This document shows positions 46,101 through 56,888 of a DNA stretch of 64,000 nucleotides, piece after piece. Position numbers and translations under genes: made by a program. Each line of letters starts with the position of its first letter. The first letter of the stretch is position 1. The DNA comes from Actinomadura macra NBRC 14102 (GTDB lineage: Bacteria; Actinomycetota; Actinomycetes; Streptosporangiales; Streptosporangiaceae): assembly GCF_001552215.1 (NCBI RefSeq), contig NZ_BCQT01000006.1:744001-808000 (forward strand), read 5' to 3'. The notes under the pieces are model-generated. The model was not told the origin of the DNA, did no database searches, and was given only the letters and a program-made list of their open reading frames with translations.

Positions 46101-49100
46101 GGCGCGGAACTCTTCCTCGTCCTTCGCGCGGCGGCTCGCCGACCTGCCCGAGGCGGAACGCTACGACACGGCCCTGGACCTGGTCCGCGCGCAGGCCGCC
46201 GCCGTTCTCGGGCACGCCTCTGCCGCCGCGATCGGCGCCGACCGCTCATTCAAGGACCTCGCGTTCGATTCGCTCACCGGTGTGGAGCTGCGCAACCGCC
46301 TGAACGCCGCCACGGGCCTGCGGCTGCCCGCCACCCTCGTGTTCGACCACCCCACTCCCGCCGGCCTCGCCGCCCACCTGCTCGCCGAGACCGCGAACGC
46401 CGGGACGGCGACGACGGCCGGACGGTCCAGGGCGAAGGGCGTCCGCGCGGTCACCGCCGCGACTGGGAACGAACCCCTCGCGATCGTCGGCATGGCCTGC
46501 CGCTACCCGGGCGGGGTCGGCACGCCGGAGGAGCTGTGGAAGCTCGTCGCCACCGGCACCGACGCCATCGGCCCCTTCCCCACCGACCGCGGTTGGGACG
46601 CCGAGGCGCTCTACGACCCCGATCCGGATCATCCCGGCACCACCTACGCCACCCAGGGCGGCTTCCTCTACGACGCCGACCAGTTCGATCCGGCGTTCTT
46701 CGGGATCAGCCCGCGCGAGGCCGCCGCGATGGACCCGCAGCAGCGGCTGCTGCTGGAGACGGCCTGGGAGGCCGTGGAGCGCGCCGGCATCGACCCGACC
46801 TCGCTGCGCGGAAGCGCCACCGGCGTCTACGCCGGTGTGGTCTCGCAGGACTACGCCCCCCGGATCCACGAGGCGGCGGAGTCCCTTGAGGGCTACCTGA
46901 TGACGGGGAACGCGACGAGCGTCGCGTCCGGCCGGTTGTCCTACACGTTCGGGCTGGAGGGCCCGGCGATGACGATCGACACCGCCTGCTCGTCCTCGCT
47001 GGTCGCGCTGCACCTGGCGAGCCAGGCGCTCCGCAACGGCGAATGCGACCTGGCCTTGGCCGGCGGCGCCATGGTGATGCCGACCCCGGCCCTGTTCGTG
47101 GAGTTCAGCCGCCAGCGCGGGCTCTCGCCCGACGGCCGATGCCGATCATTCGGCGCCGGCGCGGACGGCACCGGCTGGGGCGAGGGCGCGGGCATGCTGC
47201 TCGTCGAGCGGCTCTCGGACGCCCGGCGCAACGGCCATCCCGTGCTCGCCGTGGTCCGCGGCTCGGCCGTCAACCAGGACGGCGCCAGCAACGGGCTCAC
47301 CGCACCCAACGGGCCATCGCAGCAGCGCGTCATCCAGCAGGCGCTGGCCAACGCCCGCCTCACCCCCCACGACATCGACGCCGTCGAGGCACACGGGACC
47401 GGCACCACCCTCGGCGACCCGATCGAAGCGCAAGCCCTCCTCGCCACCTACGGGCACGACCGCCCGGACGACCGGCCGCTCTGGCTCGGCTCCATCAAGT
47501 CCAACATCGGGCACTCGGCGGCGGCCGCCGGAGTCGCCGGGATCATCAAGATGGTCATGGCGTTCCGCCACGACCTGCTGCCCCCGACCCTGCACGCCGA
47601 AGAACCGACCCCGCATGTCGACTGGGACTCCGGGACCGTGCGGCTGCTGCACGAGCCGGTCCCGTGGAAGGAGAACGGCCATCCGCGGCGCGCCGCCGTC
47701 TCCTCGTTCGGCGTCAGCGGCACCAACGCCCACGTCATCCTCGAACAGGCACCCGCCGCCGAACCTGCGCAGGACGTGACGTCCCCCGAGCCGGGCATCG
47801 TGCCATGGCTGGTGACCGCCAAGACCGAAGAGGCGCTGCTCGCCCAGGCCGAACGTCTCCGCGCCCACATCGTGGACCGGCCCGATGCCGGATTCTCCGA
47901 CATCGCCCGTTCGCTGGCCGATCGCACCCGTTTCGATCACCGTGCGGTGGTACTGGGAAGCGACCGGGACGAGTTGCTGGCCGGGTTGGACGCCCTCGCT
48001 CACAACGAAGAGTCACCTCATGTAGTGCGTGGGATCGCCCGGTCGCACAACAAGACCGTGTTCGTGTTCCCCGGCCAAGGCTCCCAATGGACCGGAATGG
48101 CCGTCGACCTGTTGGAAACCTCACCGGTCTTCCGGGAGGCCATCGACGCCTGCGCCGACGCACTCGCCCCCCACACCGGATGGAACCTCCACCAAGCCCT
48201 GCATGACCCCGACGCCCTGCAACGTGTCGATGTCGTCCAACCCGCACTGTTCGCCGTCATGGTCTCCCTCGCCCATCTTTGGCGCCACCACGGAGTCCAC
48301 CCCGACGCCGTCATCGGCCACTCCCAAGGAGAAATCGCCGCCGCCCACATAGCCGGAGCCCTCACCCTGCACGACGCCGCCAGAGTCGTCGCACTACGCA
48401 GCAAAGCCATCACCACACTCGCCGGAACCGGCGGCATGGCCTCGATCTCACTGCCGGTGGAACAAGCCCGAGAACTACTGGGGACCGGGCTGTCGATCGC
48501 CGCCATCAACGGACCCGCCACCACCATCGCCTCCGGCGACACCGACGCCATCGACCACCTCCTCACCACCTGCGAAAACCAAGGCATCCACGCCCGCCGC
48601 ATCCCCGTCGACTACGCCTCACACTCCACACACGTCGAACAAGTCCGCGATCAACTCCTCGACGCCCTCGCCGACATCAACCCCCAACCCGCCGCCATCC
48701 CCTTCTACTCCACCCTCACCGGCGAACCGATCGACACCACCACACTCGACGCCGAGTACTGGTACCGGAACCTGCGCCACACCGTCCACTTCGAGCCGAC
48801 GATCCGCCGCCTCAACGAGGAGGGACACACCCTCTTCATCGAGACCAGCCCCCACCCCGTCCTGACCGCACCAATCCAAGACACCACCACCAACACCACC
48901 AGCGTCATCACCACCCTGCGACGCGACCACGGCGACCTGCACACCTTCACCACCGCACTCGCCACCGCCCACACCCACGGCACACCCATCAACTGGGGCA
49001 CACCGCCACAGCACCGCCAGATCGAGCTGCCCACCTACGCCTTCCAACGACAGCGCTACTGGATCGAGCCGCCGGTACGCGCGAACGACGTCACCTCGAC

Positions 49101-51894
49101 CGGGCTGGGGGCCAGCACTCATCCGCTTCTGGGCGCGGCGGTCGATCTCGCCGACGGGCACGGGTCGCTGTTCACCGGACGGATCTCCCTGCACACCCAC
49201 CCCTGGTTGGCCGACCACGCCGTCACGGGGACGGTGCTCCTTCCCGGCACCGCGTTCGTCGATCTCGCGCTGCATGCGGGCGAGCGGGTCGGTCTGCACC
49301 GCCTCGAAGAGCTGACGCTGTCCGCACCGCTGATCGTCCCCAGGACGGGCGGGGTCCGGATCCAGCTCACCCTTGGCGTGCCTGAAGATGACGGTCGCCG
49401 GACCTTGACCGTCCATTCCCGTGCCGAGGACGCACCGGAGGACGAATGGGTCCACCACGCGGACGGGCTCCTCGCCGGGTCCACCGAGGAGCCGTTCCCG
49501 CGGCAGGGTGCGTGGCCACCGCCGGACGCGGTCGCCGTGGAGGTCGGCGACAGGTACGAGCGCCTGGGCGTCAGCGGCTACGACTATGGCCCGGTCTTCC
49601 GGGGCCTACGCGCTGCCTGGCGGCATCAAGGCGACATCTACGCCGAGGTCGCGCTGCCCGAGGACACCGACACGACGGGGTTCGGCCTGCACCCCGCCCT
49701 GCTCGACGCCGCGCTGCACGCCGCCGGACTGTCCGCCGCCGGGCCGTCCCCCAACGGCCTGCCCTCCAAGGACACTGAGATCCGGCTGCCGTTCGCGTGG
49801 AGCGACGTCACCCTCCATACCGGCGGGCCCGGCGGGGTTCTGCACGTGCGGGTGTCGCCCGCCGGCGGGGACGCGGTGTCGCTGTCGATCACGGATCCGG
49901 TCGGGACGCCGGTCGCCACGGTGGGGTCCCTGGCGACCCGGCCGATCACGGCCGGACAGCTCGCGGCCATGCGAGGCGGCGGCCGATCCCTGTTCCGCCT
50001 GGAGTGGACACCGGCGGCCGTCCCGTCCACCGCGCGGCCGGGACGCTGGGCACGGCTCGGCGTGCAGGATCCCCCTCCGCCGCCCGACAGGCACGCCGAG
50101 CCGTACGCCGATCTGACGGCGTTGGGCGAGGCCGTCGCCGGCGGCGCGCCGGTGCCCGAGGCCGTCCTCCTCCCGCTCGTCTCCGGGCCGGTGGACGTCC
50201 TGGACCGCGCCCACGATCTCGCACATCGCGTGCTCGCCGTGGTGCAGGAATGGACGGCGGACGATCGCTTCGCCGCGTCCCGGCTGGTGGTGGTGACCCG
50301 GGGAGCCGTCGCCGCGGACCCCGGTGACGAGGTCGGGGATCCGGCCGCCGCGACCGTGTGGGGGCTGGTCCGCTCCGCGCAGGCGGAGGAGCCGGGAAGG
50401 ATCGTGCTGCTCGACCTCGACACCCCGTCCCCGGAGGCGGTGGCGGCGGCGTTGGCCACCGGCGAGCCCCAGGTCCTGGTGCGCGGCGGCGAGATCCGGG
50501 TGCCGCGCCTCATCGCACGGCCATCGGACGACGCGGCCGGCGAGGGCGGTGACGGCCCCTCGTTCGGGGACGGCACGGTGCTGGTCACCGGCGGGACGGG
50601 CGCGCTCGGGGGGCTCGTCGCCGAGCACCTGGCCGCCGAGCACGGGGTCCGGCGGCTGCTGCTGATCAGCCGCACCGGCCCCGCCGCACCGGGCGCCTCC
50701 GCACTGGTGGACGCCCTCGCCGCCCGCGGCGCGGAGGCGACCGTCGCCGCCTGCGACGCGGCCGACCCCGACGCCCTCGCCGCCCTGCTGGCCTCGCTGC
50801 CCGCCGAGCGTCCGCTCACGGCGGTCGTGCACGCCGCCGGGGTCCTCGACGACGGCACCATCGGCTCGCTCACCCCGCAGCGCGTCGACGCCGTCCTGCG
50901 GCCCAAGGTCGACGCCGCGTGGAACCTGCACGCCCTCACCCGCGATCTGGACCTGTCCGCGTTCGTGCTGTTCTCCTCGCTGGCCGGGACGCTCGGCACC
51001 GCGGGGCAGGGCAACTACGCCGCCGCCAACGCCTTCCTGGACGCGCTGGCGGATCATCGCCGCGCGCACGGGCTGCCCGCCGTGTCGCTGGCCTGGGGGT
51101 TGTGGCAGCGGGCCGGGAACATGACCGGTCACCTCGACCGGGACGACCTCGACCGGGTGGGGCGGGGCGGGCTGCTGCCGCTCTCGGACGACGAGGGGCT
51201 CGCCCTCCTCGACGCCGCCCTCGGGCGCGGCGGGGGTGTGACGGCGGTCGCCCGGTTGGACGTTCCCGCGCTGCGGGCGCAGGCGTCCGCCGGGCTGCTG
51301 CCGCCGGTACTGCGGGGCCTGGTCCGGGCGCCGGCACGTGCTGCGGGGGACGGTGCGGGGCCCGCCCCGCTCGCCGAACGCCTCGCCGGGCTCGGGCCCG
51401 AGGCGCGGCACCGGGTCGTGCTCGACCTCGTCCGGGGCCAGGTCGCGGCGGTCCTCGGGCACCCCACGCCGGGCACGATCGACATCGGCGCCGCGTTCAA
51501 GGAGCTCGGGTTCGACTCCCTCACGGCGGTCGAGCTCCGCAACCGGCTGGGCGCCGCCGCCGGTCTCCGGCTGCCCGCGACGCTCGTGTTCGACCATCCG
51601 ACGCCCACCGCGCTCGCGGAGTACATCGCCGGAGCCGTCCGCGGGGACGCGGTCCCGCCCGTCCTCGCCGAACTCGACCGGCTGGAGGAGGCGCTAGCGG
51701 CCGTCGGGACCGAGGAGGCCGAGCGCCTCGGCGTCGAGGCCCGGCTGCGGGCGCTGCTGTCCCGACTCGGCGGCCGGGCGGCGGCGACGGGCGCGCCCGG
51801 AGGCGAGGACGGCGACGAGGACGCGCTGGGCGAAGCGACGGCCGACGAGATCTTCGAACTGATCGACAAGGACCTCGGTCGGGCCTCGACGTGA
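40129..51894 (+). CDS. Type I modular PKS: modules 6-7 (about 3921 aa)
   Basis: This is the third PKS. Domain order is docking / KS-AT-DH-ER-KR-ACP / KS-AT-DH-KR-ACP / docking. Module 6 has a malonyl-type AT (HAFH) and module 7 a methylmalonyl-type AT (YASH). All catalytic residues are present. The start is uncertain between ATG 40129, ATG 40141 (which aligns the docking helix [17 protein letters not shown] with those of the neighbouring PKSs) and a GTG at 40126; no clear ribosome binding site decides it. The C-terminus ([17 protein letters not shown], ending in [12 protein letters not shown]) is a docking domain. Module 6 supplies a saturated two-carbon unit and module 7 an alpha-methyl enone unit. 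Confidence 0.95.
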   Translation: MHSQMNDQEKLRDYLRRAMADLRQARRRLSDIEARSAEPIAIVGMSCSFPGGADSPEELWRLLSDGADGISPFPSDRGWDIEGLYDPDPDRPGRTYTRHGGFLREADHFDAGLFGISPREAAAMDPQQRLLLEAAWEVFERAGLDPLSLSGSRTGVFVGAIAQEHAPRLPDVPEEVEGYLLTGNTTSVASGRLSYTFGLEGPAVTIDTACSSSLVALHLAAQALRNDECDVALAGGVTVMASPSLFVEFSRQRGLSPDGRCRSFAAGADGTGFAEGVGLVLLERLSDAQRNGHTVLAVLRGSAINQDGASNGLTAPNGPSQQRVIQQALSNARLTPHDIDAVEAHGTGTTLGDPIEAGALLATYGQDRPGDRPLWLGSIKSNIGHTQAAAGIAGVIKMVLALRHGLLPQTLHADEPTPHVDWDTGTVRLLQESITWPDHDRPRRAAVSSFGVSGTNAHVILEQAPPTEPAEETAEPEGSGERPVPWVVTAQDDEALRAQAHRLRSFLADRPGLEPADVGFSLATSRAVLDRRAVVIATGREEGLARLAALADGSPESGAVLGGVVPGRTAFLFSGQGSQRPGMGRDLYNAFPAFAHAIDDIAHHLDPHLDHPIKEVMFSGDTSPLDQTTYTQAALFTYQVALYRLMQYWGVTPDILIGHSIGELTAAHVAGVLTLPDAARLVAARGRLMHSTSTNGAMYSINAPADAIAATLNGHHAAIAAVNGPTTTVISGDADTVTTLAQQWKDRGHRTKRLRVSHAFHSPHMDHILDQFRETARQVTYHPPAIPIISNVTGHIADPTDLTSPDYWTRHIRDTVHFHHGIQTLHHHGTTHYIEIGPDTTLTSLSHECLGEAAGAAVLVSAQRRDRPEVDGLMTAMSRLHVHGVAPRWPETAAGPGARRVELPTYPFQRSRYRIDARAPIADARSAGLSPTGHPLLGAAIGLAGADGLLLTGRLSLEAHPWLADHAVHGAVLLPGTGFVELAIQAGDQVGCGRIEELTLEVPLILPDEGGVQVQVRVEGPDESGRRPVGVHSRAEGAAPDGPWTLHASGLLSPDVPAVESGDDSDDDGGEQQQEEDAPAWPPPGAERLGTDDLYERFAEIGVGYGPAFRGLRSAWRVGDDVHAEISPPDGVDGTGYGLHPALLDAALHALGADAFSGQNAVSEESGRQVLLPFTWTGVTLHATGAGTLRVHLSPTGPQTLSLNIADPAGAPVATVEALTVRPVAADQLAPRPAHHDSLYSVGWRPIPFAEGAGAQTAVLDADDPDLGSLGETVPDLVLLPCTVDGLGDVRPVLQRVLRTVRTWVTDERFADSRLVVVTRGAVQATDGEDVPGLNSAPVWGLVRTAQTENPDRLILADLDEAEASWDVLPALLAAAVAAGETQLAVRAGAAYAPRLARASADGGLAVPPEPTWRLEADGAGTLGGLTVVPSAAADGPLEAGQVRVQMRAVGLNFRDVMITLGVYPGEALPGSEGSGVVLDVGPDVTGLSPGDRVTGLFTGALGPVAVTDHRLVARFPRSWSYAQAASVPVVFLTAFYGLCDLARLRPGESVLVHSAAGGVGMAAVQLARHLGAEVFGTASPGKWDALLPLGLDHGHLSSSRTLDFEEHVLTATEGRGVDVVLNSLAGGFIDASLRTLPRGGRFAEMGKTDLRDPEDVRRAHPGVEYRAFDLNEAGPDRIREMLAEILSLFEDGALRLPPVTAWDLRQAPEAFRHLGQARHVGKVALTLPAPLDPDGTILITGGTGALGALAARHLAARHGARRLLLTSRRGEADPALVDELATLGAEVTVAACDVADRDALARLLASVPDGHPLTAVVHTAGVVDDGTLGSLTPEQFAAVLRPKVDAAWHLHELTADLDLSAFVLYSSLAGTLGNPGQGNYAAANAYLDALAQHRRVRGLPAASVAWGLWAAGGDMTRKLEPADTARIARAGLVPLSSDEGLALFDAALAHGRASVVAARLGGAATSGDAVPPILRDLARSAPGRRTAATEARNSSSSFARRLADLPEAERYDTALDLVRAQAAAVLGHASAAAIGADRSFKDLAFDSLTGVELRNRLNAATGLRLPATLVFDHPTPAGLAAHLLAETANAGTATTAGRSRAKGVRAVTAATGNEPLAIVGMACRYPGGVGTPEELWKLVATGTDAIGPFPTDRGWDAEALYDPDPDHPGTTYATQGGFLYDADQFDPAFFGISPREAAAMDPQQRLLLETAWEAVERAGIDPTSLRGSATGVYAGVVSQDYAPRIHEAAESLEGYLMTGNATSVASGRLSYTFGLEGPAMTIDTACSSSLVALHLASQALRNGECDLALAGGAMVMPTPALFVEFSRQRGLSPDGRCRSFGAGADGTGWGEGAGMLLVERLSDARRNGHPVLAVVRGSAVNQDGASNGLTAPNGPSQQRVIQQALANARLTPHDIDAVEAHGTGTTLGDPIEAQALLATYGHDRPDDRPLWLGSIKSNIGHSAAAAGVAGIIKMVMAFRHDLLPPTLHAEEPTPHVDWDSGTVRLLHEPVPWKENGHPRRAAVSSFGVSGTNAHVILEQAPAAEPAQDVTSPEPGIVPWLVTAKTEEALLAQAERLRAHIVDRPDAGFSDIARSLADRTRFDHRAVVLGSDRDELLAGLDALAHNEESPHVVRGIARSHNKTVFVFPGQGSQWTGMAVDLLETSPVFREAIDACADALAPHTGWNLHQALHDPDALQRVDVVQPALFAVMVSLAHLWRHHGVHPDAVIGHSQGEIAAAHIAGALTLHDAARVVALRSKAITTLAGTGGMASISLPVEQARELLGTGLSIAAINGPATTIASGDTDAIDHLLTTCENQGIHARRIPVDYASHSTHVEQVRDQLLDALADINPQPAAIPFYSTLTGEPIDTTTLDAEYWYRNLRHTVHFEPTIRRLNEEGHTLFIETSPHPVLTAPIQDTTTNTTSVITTLRRDHGDLHTFTTALATAHTHGTPINWGTPPQHRQIELPTYAFQRQRYWIEPPVRANDVTSTGLGASTHPLLGAAVDLADGHGSLFTGRISLHTHPWLADHAVTGTVLLPGTAFVDLALHAGERVGLHRLEELTLSAPLIVPRTGGVRIQLTLGVPEDDGRRTLTVHSRAEDAPEDEWVHHADGLLAGSTEEPFPRQGAWPPPDAVAVEVGDRYERLGVSGYDYGPVFRGLRAAWRHQGDIYAEVALPEDTDTTGFGLHPALLDAALHAAGLSAAGPSPNGLPSKDTEIRLPFAWSDVTLHTGGPGGVLHVRVSPAGGDAVSLSITDPVGTPVATVGSLATRPITAGQLAAMRGGGRSLFRLEWTPAAVPSTARPGRWARLGVQDPPPPPDRHAEPYADLTALGEAVAGGAPVPEAVLLPLVSGPVDVLDRAHDLAHRVLAVVQEWTADDRFAASRLVVVTRGAVAADPGDEVGDPAAATVWGLVRSAQAEEPGRIVLLDLDTPSPEAVAAALATGEPQVLVRGGEIRVPRLIARPSDDAAGEGGDGPSFGDGTVLVTGGTGALGGLVAEHLAAEHGVRRLLLISRTGPAAPGASALVDALAARGAEATVAACDAADPDALAALLASLPAERPLTAVVHAAGVLDDGTIGSLTPQRVDAVLRPKVDAAWNLHALTRDLDLSAFVLFSSLAGTLGTAGQGNYAAANAFLDALADHRRAHGLPAVSLAWGLWQRAGNMTGHLDRDDLDRVGRGGLLPLSDDEGLALLDAALGRGGGVTAVARLDVPALRAQASAGLLPPVLRGLVRAPARAAGDGAGPAPLAERLAGLGPEARHRVVLDLVRGQVAAVLGHPTPGTIDIGAAFKELGFDSLTAVELRNRLGAAAGLRLPATLVFDHPTPTALAEYIAGAVRGDAVPPVLAELDRLEEALAAVGTEEAERLGVEARLRALLSRLGGRAAATGAPGGEDGDEDALGEATADEIFELIDKDLGRAST
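40240..46430 (+). other. PKS module 6: KS-AT(malonyl)-DH-ER-KR-ACP
   Basis: Numbered from ATG 40129: KS Cys210; AT Ser660 and HAFH from 758; DH His966 and Asp1145 with an acidic insert near 1062-1081; ER from about 1425 with [13 protein letters not shown] at 1453 and the NADPH motif [13 protein letters not shown] near 1552; KR motif from 1742, VDD in place of LDD, Tyr1881; ACP Ser2048 in LAFDS. Expected result is a fully saturated unbranched unit. Confidence 0.9.
46468..51650 (+). other. PKS module 7: KS-AT(methylmalonyl)-DH-KR-ACP
   Basis: KS Cys2287; AT Ser2732 and YASH from 2829; DH His3030 and Asp3193; KR motif from 3488, LDD type, Tyr3630; ACP Ser3797. In the KS the usual IGHTQAAAG reads IGHSAAAAG, keeping the catalytic His. 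Expected result is an alpha-methyl double bond next to the future C3 ketone. The AT is a nucleotide mosaic of the module 1 and module 5 ATs. Confidence 0.9.
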
Positions 51895-51929
51895 CGACCG
51901 GGCCGCCGACCACCGGAGGAATGCGCCCT

Positions 51930-54900
51930 ATGGCTGACGAGAAGAAGCTCTTGGAATACCTCAAGTGGGTCACGGCCGATCTGCGGAAGACCCGCAAGCG
52001 CCTGGACGAGGCGGAGGCCGGGGTCCGCGAGCCGATCGCGATCGTGGCGATGGGCTGCCGCTATCCGGACGGCGCGGACACACCGGAGCGGCTGTGGGAA
52101 CTGGTCGCCGAGGGCCGCGACGCCGTCGGCGGCTTCCCCGAGGACCGCGGTTGGGACGTCGAGGAGCTGTACGACCCCGACCCGGACGCGGTGGGGAAGT
52201 CCTCCACGCGGCACGGCGCGTTCCTGGACGGTGCCCTGGACTTCGACGCCGGGTTCTTCGGCATGAGCCCCCGCGAGGCACTCGCGACCGACCCGCAGCA
52301 GCGGCTGCTGCTGGAGACGGCATGGGAGACGGTGGAGCGGGCCGGGATCGATCCGGGGAGCCTTCGCGGCAGTTCGACCGGCGTGTTCGCCGGCTTGATG
52401 TACGGGGACTACGCCCACCGGCTGCACGACGCGCCGGAAGGGTTGGAGGGATTCCTCGGCAACGGGAGCGCGGGCAGCGTCGCCTCGGGGCGCGTGGCCT
52501 TCACCCTCGGGCTTGAGGGCCCGGCGGTGACGGTGGACACCGCCTGCTCGTCCTCCCTGGTGGCGTTGCACCTGGCCGTCCAGGCGCTCCGCAACGGTGA
52601 GTGCGACCTGGCGCTGGCGGGCGGGGTGACCGTGATGGCCACCTCGGGGCTGTTCGTGGAGTTCAGCCGGCAGCGCGGGCTCTCGCCCGACGGCCGATGC
52701 CGATCATTCGGCGCCGGCGCGGACGGCACGGGCTTCGCCGAGGGCGTGGGCCTGCTGCTGGTCGAGCGGCTGTCGGATGCCCGGCGCAACGGGCATCCGG
52801 TGCTCGCCGTCATCCGCGGCTCGGCCGTCAACCAGGACGGTGCCAGCAACGGGCTCACCGCACCCAACGGACCGTCCCAGCAACGGGTCATCCACCAAGC
52901 GCTCGCCAACGCCCGCCTCACCCCGCAGGACATCGACGCCGTCGAAGCGCACGGGACCGGCACCACCCTCGGCGACCCGATCGAGGCGCAGGCGCTCCTC
53001 GCCACCTACGGGCACGACCGCCCGGACGACCGGCCGCTCTGGCTCGGCTCCATCAAGTCCAACATCGGGCACACCCAGGCCGCCGCCGGAGTCGCCGGGA
53101 TCATCAAGACGGTCATGGCCCTCCAGCACGACCGGCTCCCCAAGACACTTCACGCGGACCAGCCGACGCCCCACGTCGACTGGGACAGCGGAGCCGTCCG
53201 GCTGCTCACCGAGGCGATCCCCTGGCCGGAGACCGGCAGGCCGCGCCGCGCCGCCGTCTCGTCCTTCGGCATCAGCGGCACCAACGCCCATGTCATCCTC
53301 GAACAGGCGCCACCCGCCGAGCCCGACGTCGACCCGGTCCCGGACAAGGCCGCCGCCGAGGCCGCCGCCGAGGCCGCCGAGGCCCCCGGGAGCGCCGCCC
53401 CCGCCGTGCTGCCCTGGGTGCTGTCCGGCCGGACGGAACAGGCGCTCCGGGCCCAGGCGGAGCGACTCCACGACTTCGTCGCCGCACGTCCCGAAGCGGA
53501 CGTCACCGACCTCGCCCGGTCCCTGGCGACCACCCGGACCGCGTTCGAGCGTCGCGCGGCGGTGCTGGGCTTGGACCGCGACGACCTGCTGCGCGGGCTG
53601 GCGGACCTGATCCGCGGCGAGACGTCGCCCGACCTGGTACGCGGGACCACCCGGCCGGGCCGGACGGCGTTCCTGTTCTCCGGGCAGGGCAGCCAGCGCG
53701 CCGGCATGGGCCGCGACCTGTACGACGCCTTCCCCGCCTTCGCCGAAGCCCTCGACGACGTCGCCCATCATCTCGACCCGCATCTGGACCACCCCGTCAA
53801 GGAGGTGATGTTCGACAGCGACCCCACCCGGCTGAACCAGACCCTCTACACCCAGGCCGCGCTCTTCGCCTTCGAAGTCGCGCTCCACCGGCTCCTCGCG
53901 CACTGGGGCGTCCACCCCGACATCGTCATCGGGCACTCCATCGGCGAACTCACCGCCGCGCACGCGGCGGGCGTGCTCACCCTTCCCGACGCCGCCCGGC
54001 TCGTCGCGGCACGCGGCACGCTCATGCTGTCCACGCGCACCGACGGTGCCATGATCTCCATTCAGGCCCCCGCCGACGCCGTCGCCGCCACCCTGCGCGG
54101 GCACGACGCCGCCATCGCCGCCGTCAACGGCCCCGCCACGACGGTGATCTCCGGCGACGCCGAGGTGGTCACCGCCATCGCCGGGGAGTGGCGGGCACGC
54201 GGCCACCGGACGAAGCGACTGCGCGTCGGCCACGCCTTCCACTCCGCGCACATGGACCCGATCCTCGACCGGTTCCGCGAGGCCGCGCGGGCGGTGACCT
54301 ACCGCCCGCCCGTCATCCCCGTCGTGTCGAACGTGACCGGACAGGTCGCCGACCCCGCGGACCTGGCCTCTCCCGACTACTGGACCCGCCACATCCGCGA
54401 CACCGTCAGGTTCCACGACGGGGTCGTGGCGTTGGAGGCGGAGGGGGTCGCCACCGCGATCGAGCTGGGCCCGGACGCCGTCCTCACGCCGATGGCCGAC
54501 CAGGTCCTCACCGGCGCCCAGGCGTGCGTTCCGGCGCTTCGCCGCGACCTGCCGGGCCCGCGCGCGGTGGTGCACGCCGTGGCGTCGGCGTTCGCCCGGG
54601 GCGTGGCGGTGGACTGGGACGCGGTGTTCGCCGGAGCCGGACGGATCGACCTGCCGACCTACCCGTTCCAGCGCCGCCGTTACTGGATCGACGCCTCGAC
54701 GGGGACGCCCGCACGCGGGGCGCAGGCCCGCTTCTGGGAAGCGGTGGAGAGCGGCGACCTCGCGTGGCTCGCCGAGGCGCTCCAGGCCGACGACCCCGAC
54801 CGGGCGAAGGCGCTGTCGGAGGTGCTCCCCGCGCTGGCCGACTGGTGGCGGAGCCATCGTCCGGCTCCCCCGGACGGCCTGCCGTTCGAGGACGGCCCGG

Positions 54901-55232
54901 AGCACGAACCGGACCCGGAGGCGTACGCGCAGCTGCTCGACCGGCTGGCCGGCGAGTCCGCGGAGGGGCGCGAGCGGGTGCTGTCCGACCTCGTCCTCGG
55001 TCAGGCGGCGGCCGTGCTGGGGCACGACGCGGCCGACGAGATCGACCCGGACCTGCCCCTCATCGAGAGCGGCCTCAACTCGCTCACCGCCCTGGACCTG
55101 CGCAACCGGTTGTGCGCCGCCACCGGCCTGATGTTGCCCGCCGTGGCGGTCTTCGAGCATCCGACGCCCGCCGCGCTCGTCCGGTACCTGCTGAGGGAGC
55201 TTCTCGGCGACCCGGCTCCCGTGGCCCCCTGA
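51930..55232 (+). CDS. Type I modular PKS: terminal module 8, KS-AT(malonyl)-ACP, no thioesterase (1100 aa)
   Basis: This is the last PKS, one module. The N-terminal docking helix is [20 protein letters not shown] Cys206; AT Ser670 and HAFH from 768 (VGHAFH), malonyl type; a helical segment [17 protein letters not shown] at about 930-1000 resembling the dimerisation element that normally precedes a KR; and ACP Ser1051. There is no KR, DH, ER or TE. The ACP motif reads GLNSL, with Asn in place of the usual Asp before the phosphopantetheine Ser. Only about 20 residues follow the ACP. ATG 51930 has GGAGGA nine bases upstream; the frame open from 50919 is a shadow of module 7. Output is an ACP-bound beta-keto acyl chain that needs a separate releasing enzyme. 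Confidence 0.92.
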   Translation: MADEKKLLEYLKWVTADLRKTRKRLDEAEAGVREPIAIVAMGCRYPDGADTPERLWELVAEGRDAVGGFPEDRGWDVEELYDPDPDAVGKSSTRHGAFLDGALDFDAGFFGMSPREALATDPQQRLLLETAWETVERAGIDPGSLRGSSTGVFAGLMYGDYAHRLHDAPEGLEGFLGNGSAGSVASGRVAFTLGLEGPAVTVDTACSSSLVALHLAVQALRNGECDLALAGGVTVMATSGLFVEFSRQRGLSPDGRCRSFGAGADGTGFAEGVGLLLVERLSDARRNGHPVLAVIRGSAVNQDGASNGLTAPNGPSQQRVIHQALANARLTPQDIDAVEAHGTGTTLGDPIEAQALLATYGHDRPDDRPLWLGSIKSNIGHTQAAAGVAGIIKTVMALQHDRLPKTLHADQPTPHVDWDSGAVRLLTEAIPWPETGRPRRAAVSSFGISGTNAHVILEQAPPAEPDVDPVPDKAAAEAAAEAAEAPGSAAPAVLPWVLSGRTEQALRAQAERLHDFVAARPEADVTDLARSLATTRTAFERRAAVLGLDRDDLLRGLADLIRGETSPDLVRGTTRPGRTAFLFSGQGSQRAGMGRDLYDAFPAFAEALDDVAHHLDPHLDHPVKEVMFDSDPTRLNQTLYTQAALFAFEVALHRLLAHWGVHPDIVIGHSIGELTAAHAAGVLTLPDAARLVAARGTLMLSTRTDGAMISIQAPADAVAATLRGHDAAIAAVNGPATTVISGDAEVVTAIAGEWRARGHRTKRLRVGHAFHSAHMDPILDRFREAARAVTYRPPVIPVVSNVTGQVADPADLASPDYWTRHIRDTVRFHDGVVALEAEGVATAIELGPDAVLTPMADQVLTGAQACVPALRRDLPGPRAVVHAVASAFARGVAVDWDAVFAGAGRIDLPTYPFQRRRYWIDASTGTPARGAQARFWEAVESGDLAWLAEALQADDPDRAKALSEVLPALADWWRSHRPAPPDGLPFEDGPEHEPDPEAYAQLLDRLAGESAEGRERVLSDLVLGQAAAVLGHDAADEIDPDLPLIESGLNSLTALDLRNRLCAATGLMLPAVAVFEHPTPAALVRYLLRELLGDPAPVAP
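52029..55190 (+). other. PKS module 8: KS-AT(malonyl)-ACP
   Basis: This is the only module without reductive domains, so the beta-ketone made from module 7's carbonyl is kept. AT motifs GHSIGE and HAFH indicate malonate. The ACP is of the GLNS type and ends the assembly line. Confidence 0.9.
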
Positions 55233-55258
55233 CGCGGGAAGGCCCCCGACCAGCGGAA

Positions 55259-55298
55259 GGCCCCTGATCCGGCTGTCAGCGATGCCGGATCAGGGGCC
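55259..55298. terminator. Bidirectional terminator between PKS and tailoring operons
   Basis: GGCCCCTGATCCGG (55259-55272) pairs perfectly over 14 bp with CCGGATCAGGGGCC (55285-55298) across a 12-base loop. It starts 27 bases after the last PKS stop and 37 bases before the convergent FAD gene's stop. Being symmetric, it can serve both operons. Confidence 0.8.
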
Positions 55299-55334
55299 GT
55301 TGAGCGGATCGATCAGTTGCCGGTCGGTCGCCCG

Positions 55335-56888
55335 TCATGGGACGGACGGGTCACCGAACCAGGTCGCCAGCGCCGAGCGCAGCCCCTTCAGGTCACCGAC
55401 GTCGGCGGAGGCGTCCGCGGCGCCGGTGCCCCCGGCCCAGGCGGCATAGCCGTCCGGTCGGACGAGCACCACCGACGCCGCGAGTTCGGGAACGGGCTCC
55501 GCGGGCACCAGGTCCACCCGGTCCCGCCACCCCGCGACCTCGTCCCGGTCGAGACCGCCTCCCGACATGTCCAGCAGGACGCCGCGGGCGGCGTGCAGGG
55601 TCCGCGCGAACGGGATCGGACCTTCGGGCGTGCTCAACGGGACGTGCGGCACTCGCCGTCCGATCAGCGGGTGCGCCTGCCCCGCGCCGGGGTCGAGGGG
55701 GTAGCGGACGTCCAGCCCGTTCAGTGTCTCGATCAGGTGCCGGCCCGCCTCGGCCCGGCCCGCCCGCATGATCTCGGCGAACAGATCCCGCAACGGCTCG
55801 ACCTGGTCGAGCGGATGCATCAGCGCGGTCTGCGCGCGGCTGTTGCGGCAGACGCGCTCGCCCACCGGATGCCGCTCGTCGTGGTAGCTGTCCAGCAGCC
55901 CCGGAGGCGCCCACCCGTTGATCTCGGCGGCCAGCTTCCACCCGAGGTTGACCGCGTCCTGCACGCCGGTGTTCAGTCCCGGCCCGCCGGACGGGAAGTG
56001 GACGTGGGCGGCGTCGCCCGCCAGGAGGACGCGGCCCTTGCGGTAGGTCTCGGCCAGCCGGGTCGCGTTCCCGAACCGCGACAGCCAGCGGACCTCGCCG
56101 ATCGTCAGGTCGATGCCGCTGACGCGCCGCACGGCCTCGCGCTGCTCGGCGGCGGTCGCCGGCCCGTCCCGGTCGGGCGGCTCGGTCTCGAACTGGACCG
56201 CCATCACCCGGTGCATGCCCGGTTCGAGCGGGGCGAGCGGAACGATGGAGACGATGCCACGTTCGAACAGGTTGATGGAGACGCGCCCGGGGAAGGGCTC
56301 GTCGATCAGGGCCATCTCCCCGGTGATCGCGTACGTGGTCGAGGGGGTCCCGGGGAAGCCGATCCCGGCGGCCTTGCGGACCGTGCTGTGCGCCCCGTCA
56401 CAGCCCACGACGTAGGAGCCGCGCAGCCGGTACTCGCCCGCCGCGGACCGCACGCGCACGGTGGCGCCCGCGTCGTCCTGGTCGAGGGCGATCGTCTCGT
56501 GGCCGCGCCGGACGTCCACACCGAGGTCGCGGGCGCGCGCCTCCAGGAGCTGTTCCATGCGCCACTGCTGGACGCGGATCGGCAGCGTTTCGGGCGGCAC
56601 GACCGAGGTGAGGTCGAGCAGCCCGAACTTGAACTCGCGCACCTGGGGGTTGTCCGCGAACCAGTCCAGCCCCCGCTGGGCGAAGCATTCGGCGGGACGC
56701 TGCCCGAGCACCAGCGACCGCGACGTGCGGCTGGGCTCGGTGAGCCGCTCGACGACGACGGCGCCGACCCCGGCCAGGCTCAGCTCGCAGGCGAGCAGCA
56801 ACCCGGTGGGGCCGCCGCCCACGATAACGACGTCGTGCTCGGGCGCCGGCTCACCGGCCCCTTCGCCGGTCTGGCCGTCCGGGCTCAT
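55335..56888 (-). CDS. FAD-dependent monooxygenase-like protein (PHBH/aromatic hydroxylase family), second of a pair
   Basis: This 517-residue class A flavoprotein has the FAD-binding VIVGGGPTGLLLACEL after a 17-residue lead, GCDGAHSTVRKAAG (DG motif), and GDAAHVHFPSGGPGLNTG followed by DAVNLGWKLA (GD motif), with a C-terminal thioredoxin-like part. Family members hydroxylate or epoxidise polyketides using NADPH and O2; some relatives in spirotetronate pathways act as non-redox cyclases. In the GD loop a Pro stands where Gln is common (GGPG for GGQG). The ATG overlaps the TGA of the upstream FAD gene by four bases, so the two are co-translated. They are clearly similar along their length (LDQVEPLR against LDRVTPLR, HPVGER in both) and look like a gene duplication. 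Confidence 0.85.
   Translation of the reverse strand: MSPDGQTGEGAGEPAPEHDVVIVGGGPTGLLLACELSLAGVGAVVVERLTEPSRTSRSLVLGQRPAECFAQRGLDWFADNPQVREFKFGLLDLTSVVPPETLPIRVQQWRMEQLLEARARDLGVDVRRGHETIALDQDDAGATVRVRSAAGEYRLRGSYVVGCDGAHSTVRKAAGIGFPGTPSTTYAITGEMALIDEPFPGRVSINLFERGIVSIVPLAPLEPGMHRVMAVQFETEPPDRDGPATAAEQREAVRRVSGIDLTIGEVRWLSRFGNATRLAETYRKGRVLLAGDAAHVHFPSGGPGLNTGVQDAVNLGWKLAAEINGWAPPGLLDSYHDERHPVGERVCRNSRAQTALMHPLDQVEPLRDLFAEIMRAGRAEAGRHLIETLNGLDVRYPLDPGAGQAHPLIGRRVPHVPLSTPEGPIPFARTLHAARGVLLDMSGGGLDRDEVAGWRDRVDLVPAEPVPELAASVVLVRPDGYAAWAGGTGAADASADVGDLKGLRSALATWFGDPSVP

Noticed and set aside
50919..51929. Extension of the last PKS frame 337 codons upstream of 51930
   Set aside because: It overlaps module 7 in another frame and reads as Arg/Pro-rich filler; ATG 51930 has a good ribosome binding site and begins a standard docking helix.
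55100..55334. A thioesterase domain at the end of the last PKS
   Set aside because: The protein ends about 20 residues after the ACP, and no GxSxG hydrolase is encoded before the terminator at 55259-55298.
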